Shown: positions 1-8,290 of the stretch, in pieces
How the letters are laid out: each line of letters opens with the position of its first letter
How positions within the stretch are numbered: the first letter of the stretch is position 1
Assembly (NCBI RefSeq): GCF_012034175.1
Contig: NZ_JAATEJ010000026.1
Span: 1-64,000, forward strand
Source: Actinacidiphila epipremni
Lineage (GTDB): Bacteria > Actinomycetota > Actinomycetes > Streptomycetales > Streptomycetaceae
Length of the DNA stretch: 64,000 nucleotides
Direction of reading: 5' to 3'
The notes under the pieces: model-generated
Seen by the model: the letters and a program-made list of their open reading frames with translations, nothing else
What the model was told of the DNA's origin: nothing
Databases searched by the model: none
Program-made: the position numbers and the translations under genes

Positions 1-53
1 TATCCCCGGGTGATCCGGGGGTTGGTGTGGGTGTGTGGTGTGTGTTTCATGGT

Positions 54-170
54 GTTTCGGTGGTCATAGCGTCAGGGAAACGCCCGGTTACATTCCGAAC
101 CCGGAAGCTAAGCCTTTCAGCGCCGATGGTACTGCAGGGGGGACCCTGTGGGAGAGTAGGACACCGCCGA
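54..170 (+). rRNA. rrf: 5S ribosomal RNA
   Basis: This is 5S rRNA, about 117 bases, matching the Streptomyces 5S from GTTTCGGTGGTCATAGCG through the universal core CCGAACCCGGAAGCTAAG to the closing ACACCGCCGA, whose end pairs with the start. No 23S sequence is visible, so the window begins in the spacer after 23S of a ribosomal RNA operon. The ends are set by comparison with remembered 5S sequences and could be off by one to three bases. A strong stem-loop follows within 15 bases. Confidence 0.97.
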
Positions 171-183
171 ACAAATATTGATG

Positions 184-226
184 GAGGCCCCGGCCCCGAG
201 AGTGATCTCGGAGCCGGGGCCTTTTT
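184..226 (+). terminator. Rho-independent terminator of the rRNA operon
   Basis: A stem of about 16 base pairs (AGGCCCCGGCCCCGAG against CTCGGAGCCGGGGCCT, one mismatch) with a six-base loop is followed by a run of five T. It lies 14 bases after 5S and should end the ribosomal RNA transcript before the sigma factor gene. Confidence 0.92.
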
Positions 227-316
227 CGCGTTCCCCGACAGGTTTCCGGGCCGCGGTGTGTCTGTATCAGGGGAGACCCGGAGAAGACTGGACTCATGCG
301 GTGAGGAGGGCCGGCG

Positions 317-1375
317 ATGGCGGCCGAGACGGGGCAGGGCGGAAGTGGGACCGGCGGCGGTGAGGTGCTGGAGGCGGCGCGGGGTGGGGACGGGGAGGCG
401 TTCCGGGAGCTGACGGAGCCGTATCGGCGGGAGTTGCAGCTGCACTGCTACCGCATCCTCGGGTCGTTGCAGGACGCGGAGGATCTGCTCCAGGAGACGT
501 TGCTGGCCGCGTGGCGCGGGCTGGACGGTTTCCAGGGGCGGGCGTCGATGCGGACGTGGCTGTACCGGATCGCCACCAACCGCTGCCTGAACGCGCTGCG
601 GGCGGGGGAGCGGCAGCGGCCACGGGAGGTGGGGGCGATGCCGGCGGGGTTGGCGTATCCGGAGCCGTCGCGGCGGCGGGCGGATCCGGCGTGGCTGGAG
701 CCGTATCCGGAGGGGCTGATCGCGGATCTGCCGGACCGGGCGCCGGGGCCCGAGGCGCGGTACGAGACGCGGGAGGCGGTGTCGCTCGCCTTTGTCGTGG
801 GGCTGCAGCAGCTCGGGCCGCGGCAGCGGGCGGTGCTGGTGCTGCGGGACGTGCTGGGCTTCCGGGCGGCGGAGGTCGCGGCGATGCTGGGCACCACGGA
901 CAATGCGGTGAACGTGGCCCTGCGGCGGGCGCGGGCGGCGCTGGCGGCGGAGTTGCCGGGGCAGGACCGGGAGCGGGCGCCGCTGCCGGGGTCGGCGCGG
1001 GAGCGGCGGGTGGTGGAGGCGTTCGCGCGGGCCTTCGAGGCCGGGGACGTGGCCGCGGTGGTCGCTCTGCTCACCGAGGACGCGCGGCTGACGATGCCGC
1101 CGCGGGAGCTGGAGTACGAGGGGTACGGGCCGGTGGCCGAGTTCCTGCGGGCGGTCGTCTTCCGGGAGGGGCTGGGGTACGTCCTGCGGCCGTTGCGGGC
1201 GAACGGGCAGCCGGCGTTCGCGCTCTACCGGCGGGACGCCGGGTCGCCGATCGCGCATGGGCACGGGGTGATGGTGCTGGCGCTGGAGGGCGACCGGGTC
1301 GCGGCGATGACCAGGTTCGTCGACAACGGGCTGCTCGCGGAGTTCGGGCTGTCCCGGTCGCTGCGCGGGCGGTAG
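317..1375 (+). CDS. ECF-type RNA polymerase sigma factor with C-terminal SnoaL-like domain
   Basis: This 352-residue protein is an extracytoplasmic-function sigma factor that would direct RNA polymerase to its own promoters. Region 2 is near residues 20-95 (DAEDLLQETLLAAWRGL, then TWLYRIATNRCLN) and region 4 near 155-215 (GPRQRAVLVLRDVLGF, AAEVAAMLGTTDNAVN). The last ~120 residues (FARAFEAGDVAAVVALLTEDA) look like a SnoaL/NTF2 fold, as in SigG/SigJ-like groups where this tail is thought to replace an anti-sigma factor. No anti-sigma gene is adjacent, which fits. GGAGG lies 8 bases before the ATG. Its target genes cannot be read from the sequence. Confidence 0.9.
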   Translation: MAAETGQGGSGTGGGEVLEAARGGDGEAFRELTEPYRRELQLHCYRILGSLQDAEDLLQETLLAAWRGLDGFQGRASMRTWLYRIATNRCLNALRAGERQRPREVGAMPAGLAYPEPSRRRADPAWLEPYPEGLIADLPDRAPGPEARYETREAVSLAFVVGLQQLGPRQRAVLVLRDVLGFRAAEVAAMLGTTDNAVNVALRRARAALAAELPGQDRERAPLPGSARERRVVEAFARAFEAGDVAAVVALLTEDARLTMPPRELEYEGYGPVAEFLRAVVFREGLGYVLRPLRANGQPAFALYRRDAGSPIAHGHGVMVLALEGDRVAAMTRFVDNGLLAEFGLSRSLRGR

Positions 1376-1409
1376 CCGGCCGTCCCGGGGGGCGGGGGCC
1401 CGCCGCGGG

Positions 1410-1874
1410 TCAGGCGCGGCGGGTCTGCTCGACCAGGGTGGAGGTCGCGCGGTCGAGCAGGTCGACCAGGGCGGCGTGCTCGGCCGGGCTGAAGGCGGCG
1501 GCGAGCTGCCGCTCCAGGACGTTGACCTCGCCGTACGCGCGGTCCAGGAGGCCGGTGCCGGTCGGGGTGAGGCGGGCGATCAGCACCTTTGCGTGGACGG
1601 GGGAGGGGTCGCGGCGGATGAGGTCCTTGCCCTGGAGGGTGGTGAGGACGGTGGCCATGGACTGCTGGGTGACGCCGCAGGCGCGGGCGAGCTGGGCGCC
1701 GGACATGCCGTCCTCGCGGGAGAGAGCGAGCAGGACGGTGTACTGCGTCATGGTCAGGCCGTAGCCGCGCAGGACGGCTTCGTGGTGGGCCATGAGGGCC
1801 TGTTCCGCGCGGCGGATGCGGGTGCACAGGTGCTCTTCGACGGGGACGTCGATCGCGCCGGGTGCGTCGGTCAT
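1410..1874 (-). CDS. MarR-family transcriptional repressor
   Basis: This 154-residue winged-helix regulator is typical of MarR proteins that bind a dyad as dimers and release it on sensing a small molecule or oxidant. The helix-turn-helix is MSGAQLARACGVTQQSMATVLTTL, followed by the wing LIRRDPSPVHAKVLIARLTPTG. It is divergent from an NADPH-type oxidoreductase, and the shared intergenic region has two perfect CCTGAG-N4-CTCAGG dyads, so control of itself and the neighbour is inferred. I chose the ATG at 1874 because AGAGG lies 10 bases upstream; an in-frame ATG at 1892 would add six residues. Confidence 0.9.
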   Translation of the reverse strand: MTDAPGAIDVPVEEHLCTRIRRAEQALMAHHEAVLRGYGLTMTQYTVLLALSREDGMSGAQLARACGVTQQSMATVLTTLQGKDLIRRDPSPVHAKVLIARLTPTGTGLLDRAYGEVNVLERQLAAAFSPAEHAALVDLLDRATSTLVEQTRRA

Positions 1875-1905
1875 GGCGGGCACGCCTCTCATGGGTTCAC
1901 ATGTT

Positions 1906-1977
1906 CCTGAGTTGACTCAGGTAGTTGATACTGCTTGGATCGGTGCTGCCTGAGGAGTCTCAGGATACTGAGTCAAC
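1906..1977. promoter_or_regulatory. Twin MarR operators in a divergent promoter
   Basis: Two perfect inverted repeats of the form CCTGAG-N4-CTCAGG lie at 1906-1921 and 1949-1964, centres 43 bp apart. In addition GTTGACTCAG at 1911-1920 is the exact reverse complement of CTGAGTCAAC at 1968-1977. All lie between the start codons of the MarR gene and the oxidoreductase, so they are the likely binding sites for the MarR protein. Confidence 0.8.
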
Positions 1978-1993
1978 GCAAGGAGCTGGGGTC

Positions 1994-2944
1994 ATGAAGG
2001 CTGTCGTGCTCGACGACGCGGGGACGTACCGACTCGACGACGTACCGGAGCCGATGCCGGGGCCGGGGGAGGTGGCGATACGGGTCGCGTACGCGGGGGT
2101 GCAGTGGGGGGACGTGCTGCTGCGGGACGGGCACTTCCCGGTGCCGCGGCCGTTCGTGGTGGGGTTCGAGGCGGCGGGGCGGATCGTCGCCGTGGGGGAG
2201 GGGGTCCCGGCCGGGCGGATCGGGGAGGAGGTCGTGGCGCTCGTCGACGGCGGGGCCTGCGCGGAGGTCGTCGTGGCGCGGGAGGTGCTGGCGCTCGGCG
2301 TCGGGGCGGCGGCGCTGCGGGACGCGGCGGCGCTGGGGTGGGCGGGGCCCACCGCGTACGACCTGGTCGAGCAGGTGGGGCGGATACGGCCGGGGGAGCG
2401 GGTGCTCGTGCATGCCGCGGCCGGCGGGGTGGGCACGCTCGCCGTGCAGTTCGCCCGGGCGGCGGGGGCGGGGGAGGTCGTGGGGGTGGCGCACGGGCCC
2501 GAGCGGGCCGCGTACGCGAGGTCTTTCGGGTACGACCGGGTCGTGGAGCGGGAGGGTTTTCCGGCGGGGGTGGGGGAGGGGCTCTTCGACGTGGTCCTCG
2601 ATCCGGTGGGGGGTGCGGTGCGGGTGGCGAGCTTGGGGCTGGTCGCGCCGCATGGGCGGTTGGTGATGTACGGGAACATCGCGAGCTTTGACTCCGTGGG
2701 GTTCTCGGCGAATGAGCTTTTGGCGCGGGGGGTTTCGGCGGTGACGTACAACGGGAGTTTGCTGGCGCGGACGGATCCGGGGCGGTTGGCCGCGAGTGCG
2801 CGGCGCGTGCTTGAGGGGGTGGGCCAGGGTGGGGTGCGGGTGGGGGTTGCGGGCGAGCTCGCGCTCGATGAGGTGGGGGAGGCCGTCGCCGCGCTTGCGG
2901 CTGGCGCCGCAGGCCCTGGCAAGGTGCTGCTCAAGGTGGCTTGA
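1994..2944 (+). CDS. Zinc-independent quinone oxidoreductase-like MDR protein
   Basis: This 316-residue protein belongs to the medium-chain dehydrogenase/reductase superfamily, quinone oxidoreductase type, which uses NADPH to reduce quinones or enones. The GroES-like part covers about residues 1-115 and the cofactor fold follows, with the nucleotide-binding motif AAAGGVGTLAVQFARA at 141-156. The cysteine and histidine zinc ligands of alcohol dehydrogenases are not visible. AAGGAG lies 8 bases before the ATG at 1994; the frame is open to 1925, but that part runs through the operators. Regulation by the divergent MarR gene is inferred. Confidence 0.88.
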   Translation: MKAVVLDDAGTYRLDDVPEPMPGPGEVAIRVAYAGVQWGDVLLRDGHFPVPRPFVVGFEAAGRIVAVGEGVPAGRIGEEVVALVDGGACAEVVVAREVLALGVGAAALRDAAALGWAGPTAYDLVEQVGRIRPGERVLVHAAAGGVGTLAVQFARAAGAGEVVGVAHGPERAAYARSFGYDRVVEREGFPAGVGEGLFDVVLDPVGGAVRVASLGLVAPHGRLVMYGNIASFDSVGFSANELLARGVSAVTYNGSLLARTDPGRLAASARRVLEGVGQGGVRVGVAGELALDEVGEAVAALAAGAAGPGKVLLKVA

Positions 2945-2952
2945 CCCCAGCC

Positions 2953-3189
2953 CTCCGGGCTGCCCCGTTCTGCCCGGTCGGGACCTTCCGCCGCCCGTGG
3001 CTGGTCGCGCAGTTCCCCGCGCCCCTGAAATGCCGGCTCCGGGCGTTGGTCTTCAGCCCCGGCGGGGCTGGGCAAGTCCCTCCGGGCTGCCTCGTTCTGT
3101 CGTCTCGGGATCGTCTGTCGGCTGTGGCTGGTCGCGCAGTTCCCCGCGCCCCTGAAATGCCGGCTCCGGGCGTTGGTCTTCGGCCCCGG
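2953..3189. repeat. Tandem pair of a 110-bp intergenic repeat
   Basis: Two direct copies, 2953-3062 and 3080-3189, share the layout CTCCGGGCTGC...GTGGCTGGTCGCGCAG...CCCCGG. The last ~65 bases are almost identical; differences cluster in the first half. The core GCGCAGTTCCCCGCGCCCCTGAAA occurs again near 38350 and 63740. The pair fills the convergent gap between the oxidoreductase and the LacI gene and contains no credible gene. Confidence 0.88.
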
Positions 3190-3205
3190 CCCCCGGGGGG
3201 AGCCC

Positions 3206-4324
3206 CTACGCAGTAGGTAGGCGGCGGACGCTGTTGCGGAGGACGGTGTGGGTGCCCAGGAGGTGGCGGGATTGGGTGGGGGAGCGGGGGGTGGCGGATT
3301 CTTCGGTCAGGGCGAGGCGGACGGCTTCGCGGCCGAGTTCGTAGGCGGGGATGTTGACGGTGGTCAGCGGGGGGTTGAGGTCCTGGGCGAGGCCGTCGTT
3401 GTTGTAGCCGACGACGGAGATGTCCTCCGGGGTGCGCAGGCCGAACTCGCGCATCGCGGCCATCGCGCCGGCGGCGGCCTGGTCGTCGCCGGCGAAGACC
3501 GCGGTGAACGGGGGGCGGCCGTCGCATTCGGCGAGGATGCGGCGCATGTTGGCGTAGCCGTGGGCGCGGCCGAGGCCGGTGCCGGCGACGCGTTCTGCGG
3601 AGGGCGGGAGGCCGTGGTCGGCCAGGGCGCGGCGGTAGCCGGTGATGCGGGGCTCGACGGTGGTGTGGCCGGGCATCGTGCCGAGGTAGAGGATGTCGCG
3701 GTGGCCGGCCCCCAGCAGGTGGCTGACCACGGCGTACGCGCCGGCCTCGTTGTCGTACTCGACGACGAGGACGGGCATGTCGGTGCTGGGGGCGGGCCGG
3801 CCGCACAGGACCAGGCGGGAGCCGGCGGCGGCCAGGCCGTGGGCGTATTCGCCGAGCCGGGCCTGGTAGCGCTCGTCCTCGACGGCGCCGCCGACCAGGA
3901 CGACGAACTCGCAGCGCTGCTCGCGCATCATCTGGACCAGGGCGAGCTCGCGGGCCTCGTCGCCGCCGTGGCTGCACACCATGCACAGCCGGCCGCGGGC
4001 GGCGGCCTCCTGCTCGACGCCCTGGGCGACGGTGGCGTAGAAGGCGCTGTCGACGGAGGAGACGATGACGGCGATGGTCTTGGGGCCGGTGCCGGCCAGG
4101 GCGCGGGCGCGGCCGTCGATGACGTAGTCGAGGTCCTTGACGGCCCGCAGCACCTTGGCGCGGGCGGCGGCGGACGTGGGGTAGTTGCCGGCGAGCACGC
4201 GCGAGACGGTGGCGACCGAGACGCCCGCGCGGTCGGCGACGTCGCGGATCGTGACGCGGCGCGTGGGGCCGCCGGACGTCGTGCCGGCGCCCGGCACTGG
4301 TGAGGTCTCCGCCATCTCCGCCAT
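3206..4324 (-). CDS. LacI-family transcriptional regulator of the sugar ABC operon
   Basis: This 372-residue LacI/GalR repressor has its helix-turn-helix near residues 23-46 (VTIRDVADRAGVSVATVSRVLAGN) and a periplasmic-binding-protein-like effector domain after that, ending with PEDISVVGYNNDG. It is the last gene of a minus-strand set with two permeases and a binding lipoprotein. Two CG-centred LacI-type dyads in front of that set are its probable operators. The inducer, presumably the imported sugar, is unknown. The start could be the ATG at 4324 or at 4315; neither has a clear ribosome binding site. Confidence 0.9.
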   Translation of the reverse strand: MAEMAETSPVPGAGTTSGGPTRRVTIRDVADRAGVSVATVSRVLAGNYPTSAAARAKVLRAVKDLDYVIDGRARALAGTGPKTIAVIVSSVDSAFYATVAQGVEQEAAARGRLCMVCSHGGDEARELALVQMMREQRCEFVVLVGGAVEDERYQARLGEYAHGLAAAGSRLVLCGRPAPSTDMPVLVVEYDNEAGAYAVVSHLLGAGHRDILYLGTMPGHTTVEPRITGYRRALADHGLPPSAERVAGTGLGRAHGYANMRRILAECDGRPPFTAVFAGDDQAAAGAMAAMREFGLRTPEDISVVGYNNDGLAQDLNPPLTTVNIPAYELGREAVRLALTEESATPRSPTQSRHLLGTHTVLRNSVRRLPTA

Positions 4325-4533
4325 CCGCTGTTGCCGGCGAGCCGGTCGCCCGTGCCGGTGGTCCGTCGTTGCGGCCAGGCGCCGCCGCCCCAGCGTAATG
4401 GGCCGGGTGCGGCGGCGCGGGGCCGGTGCGCAGGGTCGGTGCGCACCTGTGAGGCGCCTGTGCGGGCCCGCGGGTGTTCGCGGGTCCGCGGGGGCGCCCG
4501 TCGGTGGGGGCGCCGGCCGGGGCAGGCGCGGGG
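4325..4533. other. Intergenic region between binding protein and LacI genes, stem-loop rich
   Basis: These 209 bases contain no plausible gene. GGCGCC-containing inverted repeats around 4490-4512 and CCCGCGGG-type repeats around 4468-4485 could form stem-loops on the minus-strand transcript, possibly lowering read-through into lacI. A separate lacI promoter cannot be excluded. Confidence 0.4.
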
Positions 4534-6183
4534 TCAGTGGTTGGCGGCGTAGTCCTTCGCGTAGTCCTCGGCGATCTGGTCCAGGCCCTGGTCGCGCATC
4601 TTCTTGACGGTGTCGTCCCATGCGCTGAGCGGCTTGCGGCCGGCGACGATGGAGCCGATGGTGTCGGTGCGCAGGGTGTCGATGGCGGCGCCGACCCGGC
4701 TGGCGGTCGCGGACTGCAGGCCGAAGCGCGGGTTGGGCACCAGCATCGGGGCGACCTTGAGCTGCCAGGTGTGGTTGCGCTGGACGACGTCGGGGCGGCC
4801 GGGGATGTAGAGGACCTGCGGGGCGTCGCACAGGTACTTGACGGGCAGCTGCACCGGGTTCTCGACCAGGCCCAGCTCGGTGGGGATGGGCGAGCCGTCC
4901 TTGTCGCGGGTGAAGTGCGTGCCCTCGACGCCGAAGTGGTTGAGCTCGTACTCCTTGGTGCCGAACGGCGAGGCCAGGTAGTCCAGGACGCGCAGGATGA
5001 GCTTGACGCGGTCCGGCGTGGTCTTCTTCAGCACGGTGTAGCCCCAGGCGCCCTTGGCGCGCTGCATGCCGGGCTTGGCGCCGTTGGCCGGCTTGTACGG
5101 CACGGCGGCGTCCAGGACGAAGGCGTCCTTGATGCTGGGCACGGACGTGCTCAGGGCGCCGAAGCCGTCGACCATGGAGCCGACGGTGCCGTTGTAGAAG
5201 AACGTCTTGCAGTCCACGGTGGAGGTGCCGAGCACGTTGGGGTTGTAGAGCCCGGCCTGCCGCAGCTTGCTCATGTACTCGATGGAGGCGCGGTATTCGT
5301 CGGTGGTGTACGCGCTGACGAAGGCGCCGCCGTCGAGCTTCCACTCCTGCGGGGCGCCCCACGCCATGGAGTGCATGGTCTCGCCGAACAGCAGCGGCGC
5401 CGACGAGCCGAGGCCGTACTTCTTGTCGTGCGTGGCGGCCTTGGCGACCTCCAGGAAGTCGTCGGAGGTCCAGCCGTCCTTCATGCCGGCGGCGGTGAAG
5501 ACGTCGTTGTTGATCCACAGGCAGTTGCCGGGCGCCGAGCGCTGCACGGGTACGCCCCACAGCCGGCCGCCGATGTGGCCCATGTCCTGCCAGACGTACG
5601 TGGGCAGGTTCGCCAGGTTCGGGTACGCCTTGATGGCGTCGCCGGTGAGGTGGTCGGACAGGTCCGCGCACTTGGAGACGACGAAGTCGGCCTCGCGGGG
5701 CAGGGTGTGGCCGCCGCCGAAGTTGATGACGTCCGGCAGGTCGTTGCCGGCCATCATGGTGGCCATCTTCGTCATGTAGTCGGAGTCGGGGACGACGGTG
5801 AATTCGAGGTTCACCCCGAGCGCCTCGTTGATCGCCGTCCAGAACTTGTTCTGGCCCGCGGGCTTGGGCGGGGTGCCGTAGGTGATCGTCATCACCTTGA
5901 TCGTCTCGCCCTTGCCGGGCTTGTCGTGCACGGCGGTGGCGAGGTCCTTGGGATACGTCAGGTAGCCGGGCTGTATGCCGTCGGCGGTGCCGGGCAGGTC
6001 GGGGGCGGGGCCGGGGAAGGGCACGTAGGTGGGCCACGGCACGAGCTTCTTGCCGACGTTGCCGACGTCGTGCTTCTTGGCCGAGGTGGAGCAGGCGGCG
6101 AGAACGGACGGCGCGGCCACGGCGGCGCCGCTTGCGGCGATCGAGCGCAGGAGGGAGCGCCGCGAGAACGACGGGGTACTCAC
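4534..6183 (-). CDS. Tat-exported lipoprotein, extracellular sugar-binding protein of an ABC importer
   Basis: This 549-residue family 1 solute-binding protein should capture an oligosaccharide outside the membrane. The start has twin arginines (SRRSLLRS, residues 7-14) and a lipobox LAAC with Cys31, so it looks like a Tat-exported lipoprotein. The size and spacing resemble the LplA-type binding proteins. It follows two permease genes, 27 bases after the second, in one operon. No glycosidase is adjacent, so the substrate cannot be named. Confidence 0.92.
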   Translation of the reverse strand: MSTPSFSRRSLLRSIAASGAAVAAPSVLAACSTSAKKHDVGNVGKKLVPWPTYVPFPGPAPDLPGTADGIQPGYLTYPKDLATAVHDKPGKGETIKVMTITYGTPPKPAGQNKFWTAINEALGVNLEFTVVPDSDYMTKMATMMAGNDLPDVINFGGGHTLPREADFVVSKCADLSDHLTGDAIKAYPNLANLPTYVWQDMGHIGGRLWGVPVQRSAPGNCLWINNDVFTAAGMKDGWTSDDFLEVAKAATHDKKYGLGSSAPLLFGETMHSMAWGAPQEWKLDGGAFVSAYTTDEYRASIEYMSKLRQAGLYNPNVLGTSTVDCKTFFYNGTVGSMVDGFGALSTSVPSIKDAFVLDAAVPYKPANGAKPGMQRAKGAWGYTVLKKTTPDRVKLILRVLDYLASPFGTKEYELNHFGVEGTHFTRDKDGSPIPTELGLVENPVQLPVKYLCDAPQVLYIPGRPDVVQRNHTWQLKVAPMLVPNPRFGLQSATASRVGAAIDTLRTDTIGSIVAGRKPLSAWDDTVKKMRDQGLDQIAEDYAKDYAANH

Positions 6184-6210
6184 GGGAGGTCCTTTCGTCA
6201 GGTTTTTTCG

Positions 6211-7152
6211 CTAGCTCTTGATGGCGCCGGTGAGCACGCCCTTGGTGAAGTACTTCTGCAGGAAGGGGTAGACGACGAGGATCGGCACGGTGGCCACCAC
6301 CAGCACCGCCATCTGGATCGTCTGCGGCGCGGCGACCTGGCTGGCGTCGCCCACGCCGGTGTCGGCGAGCTGCGCGCCGCCGACGACGTACGTGCGCAGC
6401 ACCTGCTGGAGCGGCCACTTGTCCGACTCCAGGTAGATCGAGGCGTAGAACCAGGCGTTCCAGTACGAGACCGCGTAGAACAGCCCGACCACCGCGAGCG
6501 CGGCCTTCGACAGCGGCAGCACGATGCGGCGCAGGATGAGCCATTCGCCGGCGCCGTCGAGGCGGGCGGCCTCGTACAGCTCGTCGGGCAGCGACTGGAA
6601 GAAGCCGCGCAGCACCACCAGGTTGAAGACGTTGATGAGGACGGGGGCGACCAGCGAGCCATAGCTGTTGAGCAGGTGCAGGCCCTTGACCAGGAGGAAC
6701 GCCGGGATCATGCCGGGCGGGAAGAGGAAGGTGAAGAGGATCAGCAGCAGGACCGGCTTGCCGCCGAACACGTCGCGGCGGCTGAGGGCGTAGGCCAGGC
6801 CGATGGTGCAGGCCATGCTGATCGCGGTGCCGACGACGGTGATGCCGGCGCTGACCCACAGCGCGTGGGTGACGATGCCGCCGTCGAACAGCTCGTGGTA
6901 GGCGCGCAGCGTCGGGTGCTGCGGCCACAGCACCCAGCCGCCGTTGGCGACGACCTCGTCGGTGGAGGCGAGGCTGGTGGCGACGATGATCAGGAACGGC
7001 ACGGTGACCAGCAGCACCACCGCGACCAGGGCGATCGCCTTGGCGGTCTGCGTGATCGGCCTCGGGCGCTCCATCCACGCCGGGCGGTTGGTCCTGCGCG
7101 GCCGGCCGGCGGATCCGGCGGTCCGGCGCAGGCCCTGGGTGAGGCTGCTCAC
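6211..7152 (-). CDS. Sugar ABC transporter permease (LplC/MalG type)
   Basis: This 313-residue membrane protein has about six transmembrane segments, the first near residues 37-58, and the EAA loop ELYEAARLDGAGEWLILRRI (191-210) that contacts the ATPase. It would pair with the permease encoded just upstream, whose stop overlaps its start by four bases. No ATPase gene is present, so a shared ATPase such as MsiK is the likely partner by family knowledge. Confidence 0.93.
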   Translation of the reverse strand: MSSLTQGLRRTAGSAGRPRRTNRPAWMERPRPITQTAKAIALVAVVLLVTVPFLIIVATSLASTDEVVANGGWVLWPQHPTLRAYHELFDGGIVTHALWVSAGITVVGTAISMACTIGLAYALSRRDVFGGKPVLLLILFTFLFPPGMIPAFLLVKGLHLLNSYGSLVAPVLINVFNLVVLRGFFQSLPDELYEAARLDGAGEWLILRRIVLPLSKAALAVVGLFYAVSYWNAWFYASIYLESDKWPLQQVLRTYVVGGAQLADTGVGDASQVAAPQTIQMAVLVVATVPILVVYPFLQKYFTKGVLTGAIKS

Positions 7153-8138
7153 TGGTAGACCCCCTGTTCACCGAGGCGATGCGCGATCTTGTTCGCGGCA
7201 AAGACGAGTGCGGCGCCGACGACGCCCTTGAACAGGCCGGCCGCGGCGGCGTATCCGTAGTCGCCGCCGACCAGGCCCTTGTAGTAGACGAAGGTGTCGA
7301 TGATCTCGGCGGCGTCCGGGCCGACCGAGGAGCGCTGCAGCAGCATCTGCTCGAAGCCGACGGACAGGATGTCGCCGAGCCGCATGATGAGCATCAAGAT
7401 GATGATCGGCCGGACGGCGGGCAGCGTGACGTGCCAGAACCGCCGCCACGGGCCGGCGCCGTCGATCGCGGCGGCCTCGTACTGCTGCTCCTCGACCTGG
7501 GTGAGGGCGGCCAGGAAGATGATCGTGCCCCAGCCGCAGTCCTTCCAGATGACCTGGGCGATCACCAGCGGCTTGAACGCGGTGGGGTTGCCGATGATGT
7601 TCACGGTGTGCAGATGGGCGTCGCCCAGCACGTTGTTGAGCAGGCCGGTCTCGCCGAGCACCTGCTGGAAGATCGCCACGACGATGACCCAGGACAGGAA
7701 GTGCGGCAGGTACGCCACCGACTGCACGAAGCGGCGCACGCTGTCCCTGGTCAGGCTGTGCAGCAGCAGGGCGAGCGCGATCGGCACGGGGAAGAAGAAC
7801 ACCAGCTGGAGCAGCGCGATCACGACGGTGTTGACCAGGGCGTGCCAGAAGTCCGGGTCGCCGAACATGGTCTGGAAGTTGCCGAAGCCGACCCATGCGC
7901 TGGCCCACAGGCCGTCGAAGGGGACGTAGTCCTTGAACGCGATGACGTTGCCCGCCAGCGCTCCGTAGTGGAAGACCAGGAAATACAGCACGCCGGGCGC
8001 CATGAGCACCAGCAGTGCCGCGTCCCTGCGGAGCCGTTTGAGGCGTGTTCCGCGCCCCTTCCGACCGGCCCGTCGGTCTGCGCCGGACGCACCTGCCGCC
8101 CCTGCGCGGCCGGTGGCGTCCCGTTCGGCTATCGCCAT
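7149..8138 (-). CDS. Sugar ABC transporter permease (LplB/MalF type)
   Basis: This 329-residue permease is the first gene of the importer operon. A positively charged N-terminus (RKGRGTRLKRLRR) precedes the first membrane segment at about 41-60, and the EAA loop is YEAAAIDGAGPWRRFWHVTL (220-239). It lies 36 bases downstream of one LacI-type dyad (8174-8185). The import direction follows from the binding lipoprotein in the same operon. Confidence 0.93.
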   Translation of the reverse strand: MAIAERDATGRAGAAGASGADRRAGRKGRGTRLKRLRRDAALLVLMAPGVLYFLVFHYGALAGNVIAFKDYVPFDGLWASAWVGFGNFQTMFGDPDFWHALVNTVVIALLQLVFFFPVPIALALLLHSLTRDSVRRFVQSVAYLPHFLSWVIVVAIFQQVLGETGLLNNVLGDAHLHTVNIIGNPTAFKPLVIAQVIWKDCGWGTIIFLAALTQVEEQQYEAAAIDGAGPWRRFWHVTLPAVRPIIILMLIMRLGDILSVGFEQMLLQRSSVGPDAAEIIDTFVYYKGLVGGDYGYAAAAGLFKGVVGAALVFAANKIAHRLGEQGVYQ

Positions 8139-8173
8139 TGCGTCCTCCTCGACGCCTAAGGTGGGACGGAACC

Positions 8174-8185
8174 TAAACCGGTTAC
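8174..8185. promoter_or_regulatory. Putative LacI operator, ABC operon side
   Basis: TAAACCGGTTAC is a CG-centred near-palindrome of the LacI/GalR type. It lies 36 bases upstream of the first permease gene. It resembles the second dyad at 8263-8274, whose centre is 89 bp away, so the regulator could bind both and loop the DNA. Confidence 0.7.
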
Positions 8186-8262
8186 TACGGCAGGGTCAAC
8201 CCCTCTGTGCCGGACAGCGTTGACCCGAGGGGGGTGCGGACCTAGGCTGGATGCATCAGGAA

Positions 8263-8274
8263 GTAACCGATTAC
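8263..8274. promoter_or_regulatory. Putative LacI operator, dehydrogenase side
   Basis: GTAACCGATTAC is a near-perfect dyad centred on CG, 16 bases before the dehydrogenase start codon. Its half-sites GTAA and TTAC and central YCGR match the usual LacI-family pattern, which ties the dehydrogenase to the same regulator as the ABC importer. Confidence 0.72.
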
Positions 8275-8290
8275 ACGATTGAGGGCAGAC

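Noticed and set aside
47..1264. A 405-codon minus-strand frame over the 5S gene and the sigma factor
   Set aside because: It crosses the 5S gene and is the antisense of the sigma factor, which has complete region 2 and region 4 motifs.
3206..7201. A 1331-codon open frame on the minus strand that could look like a giant fusion
   Set aside because: The last third is the LacI gene, but the rest is the wrong frame of the binding protein and permease genes, whose true frames show full motifs. Long open frames are normal at this GC content.
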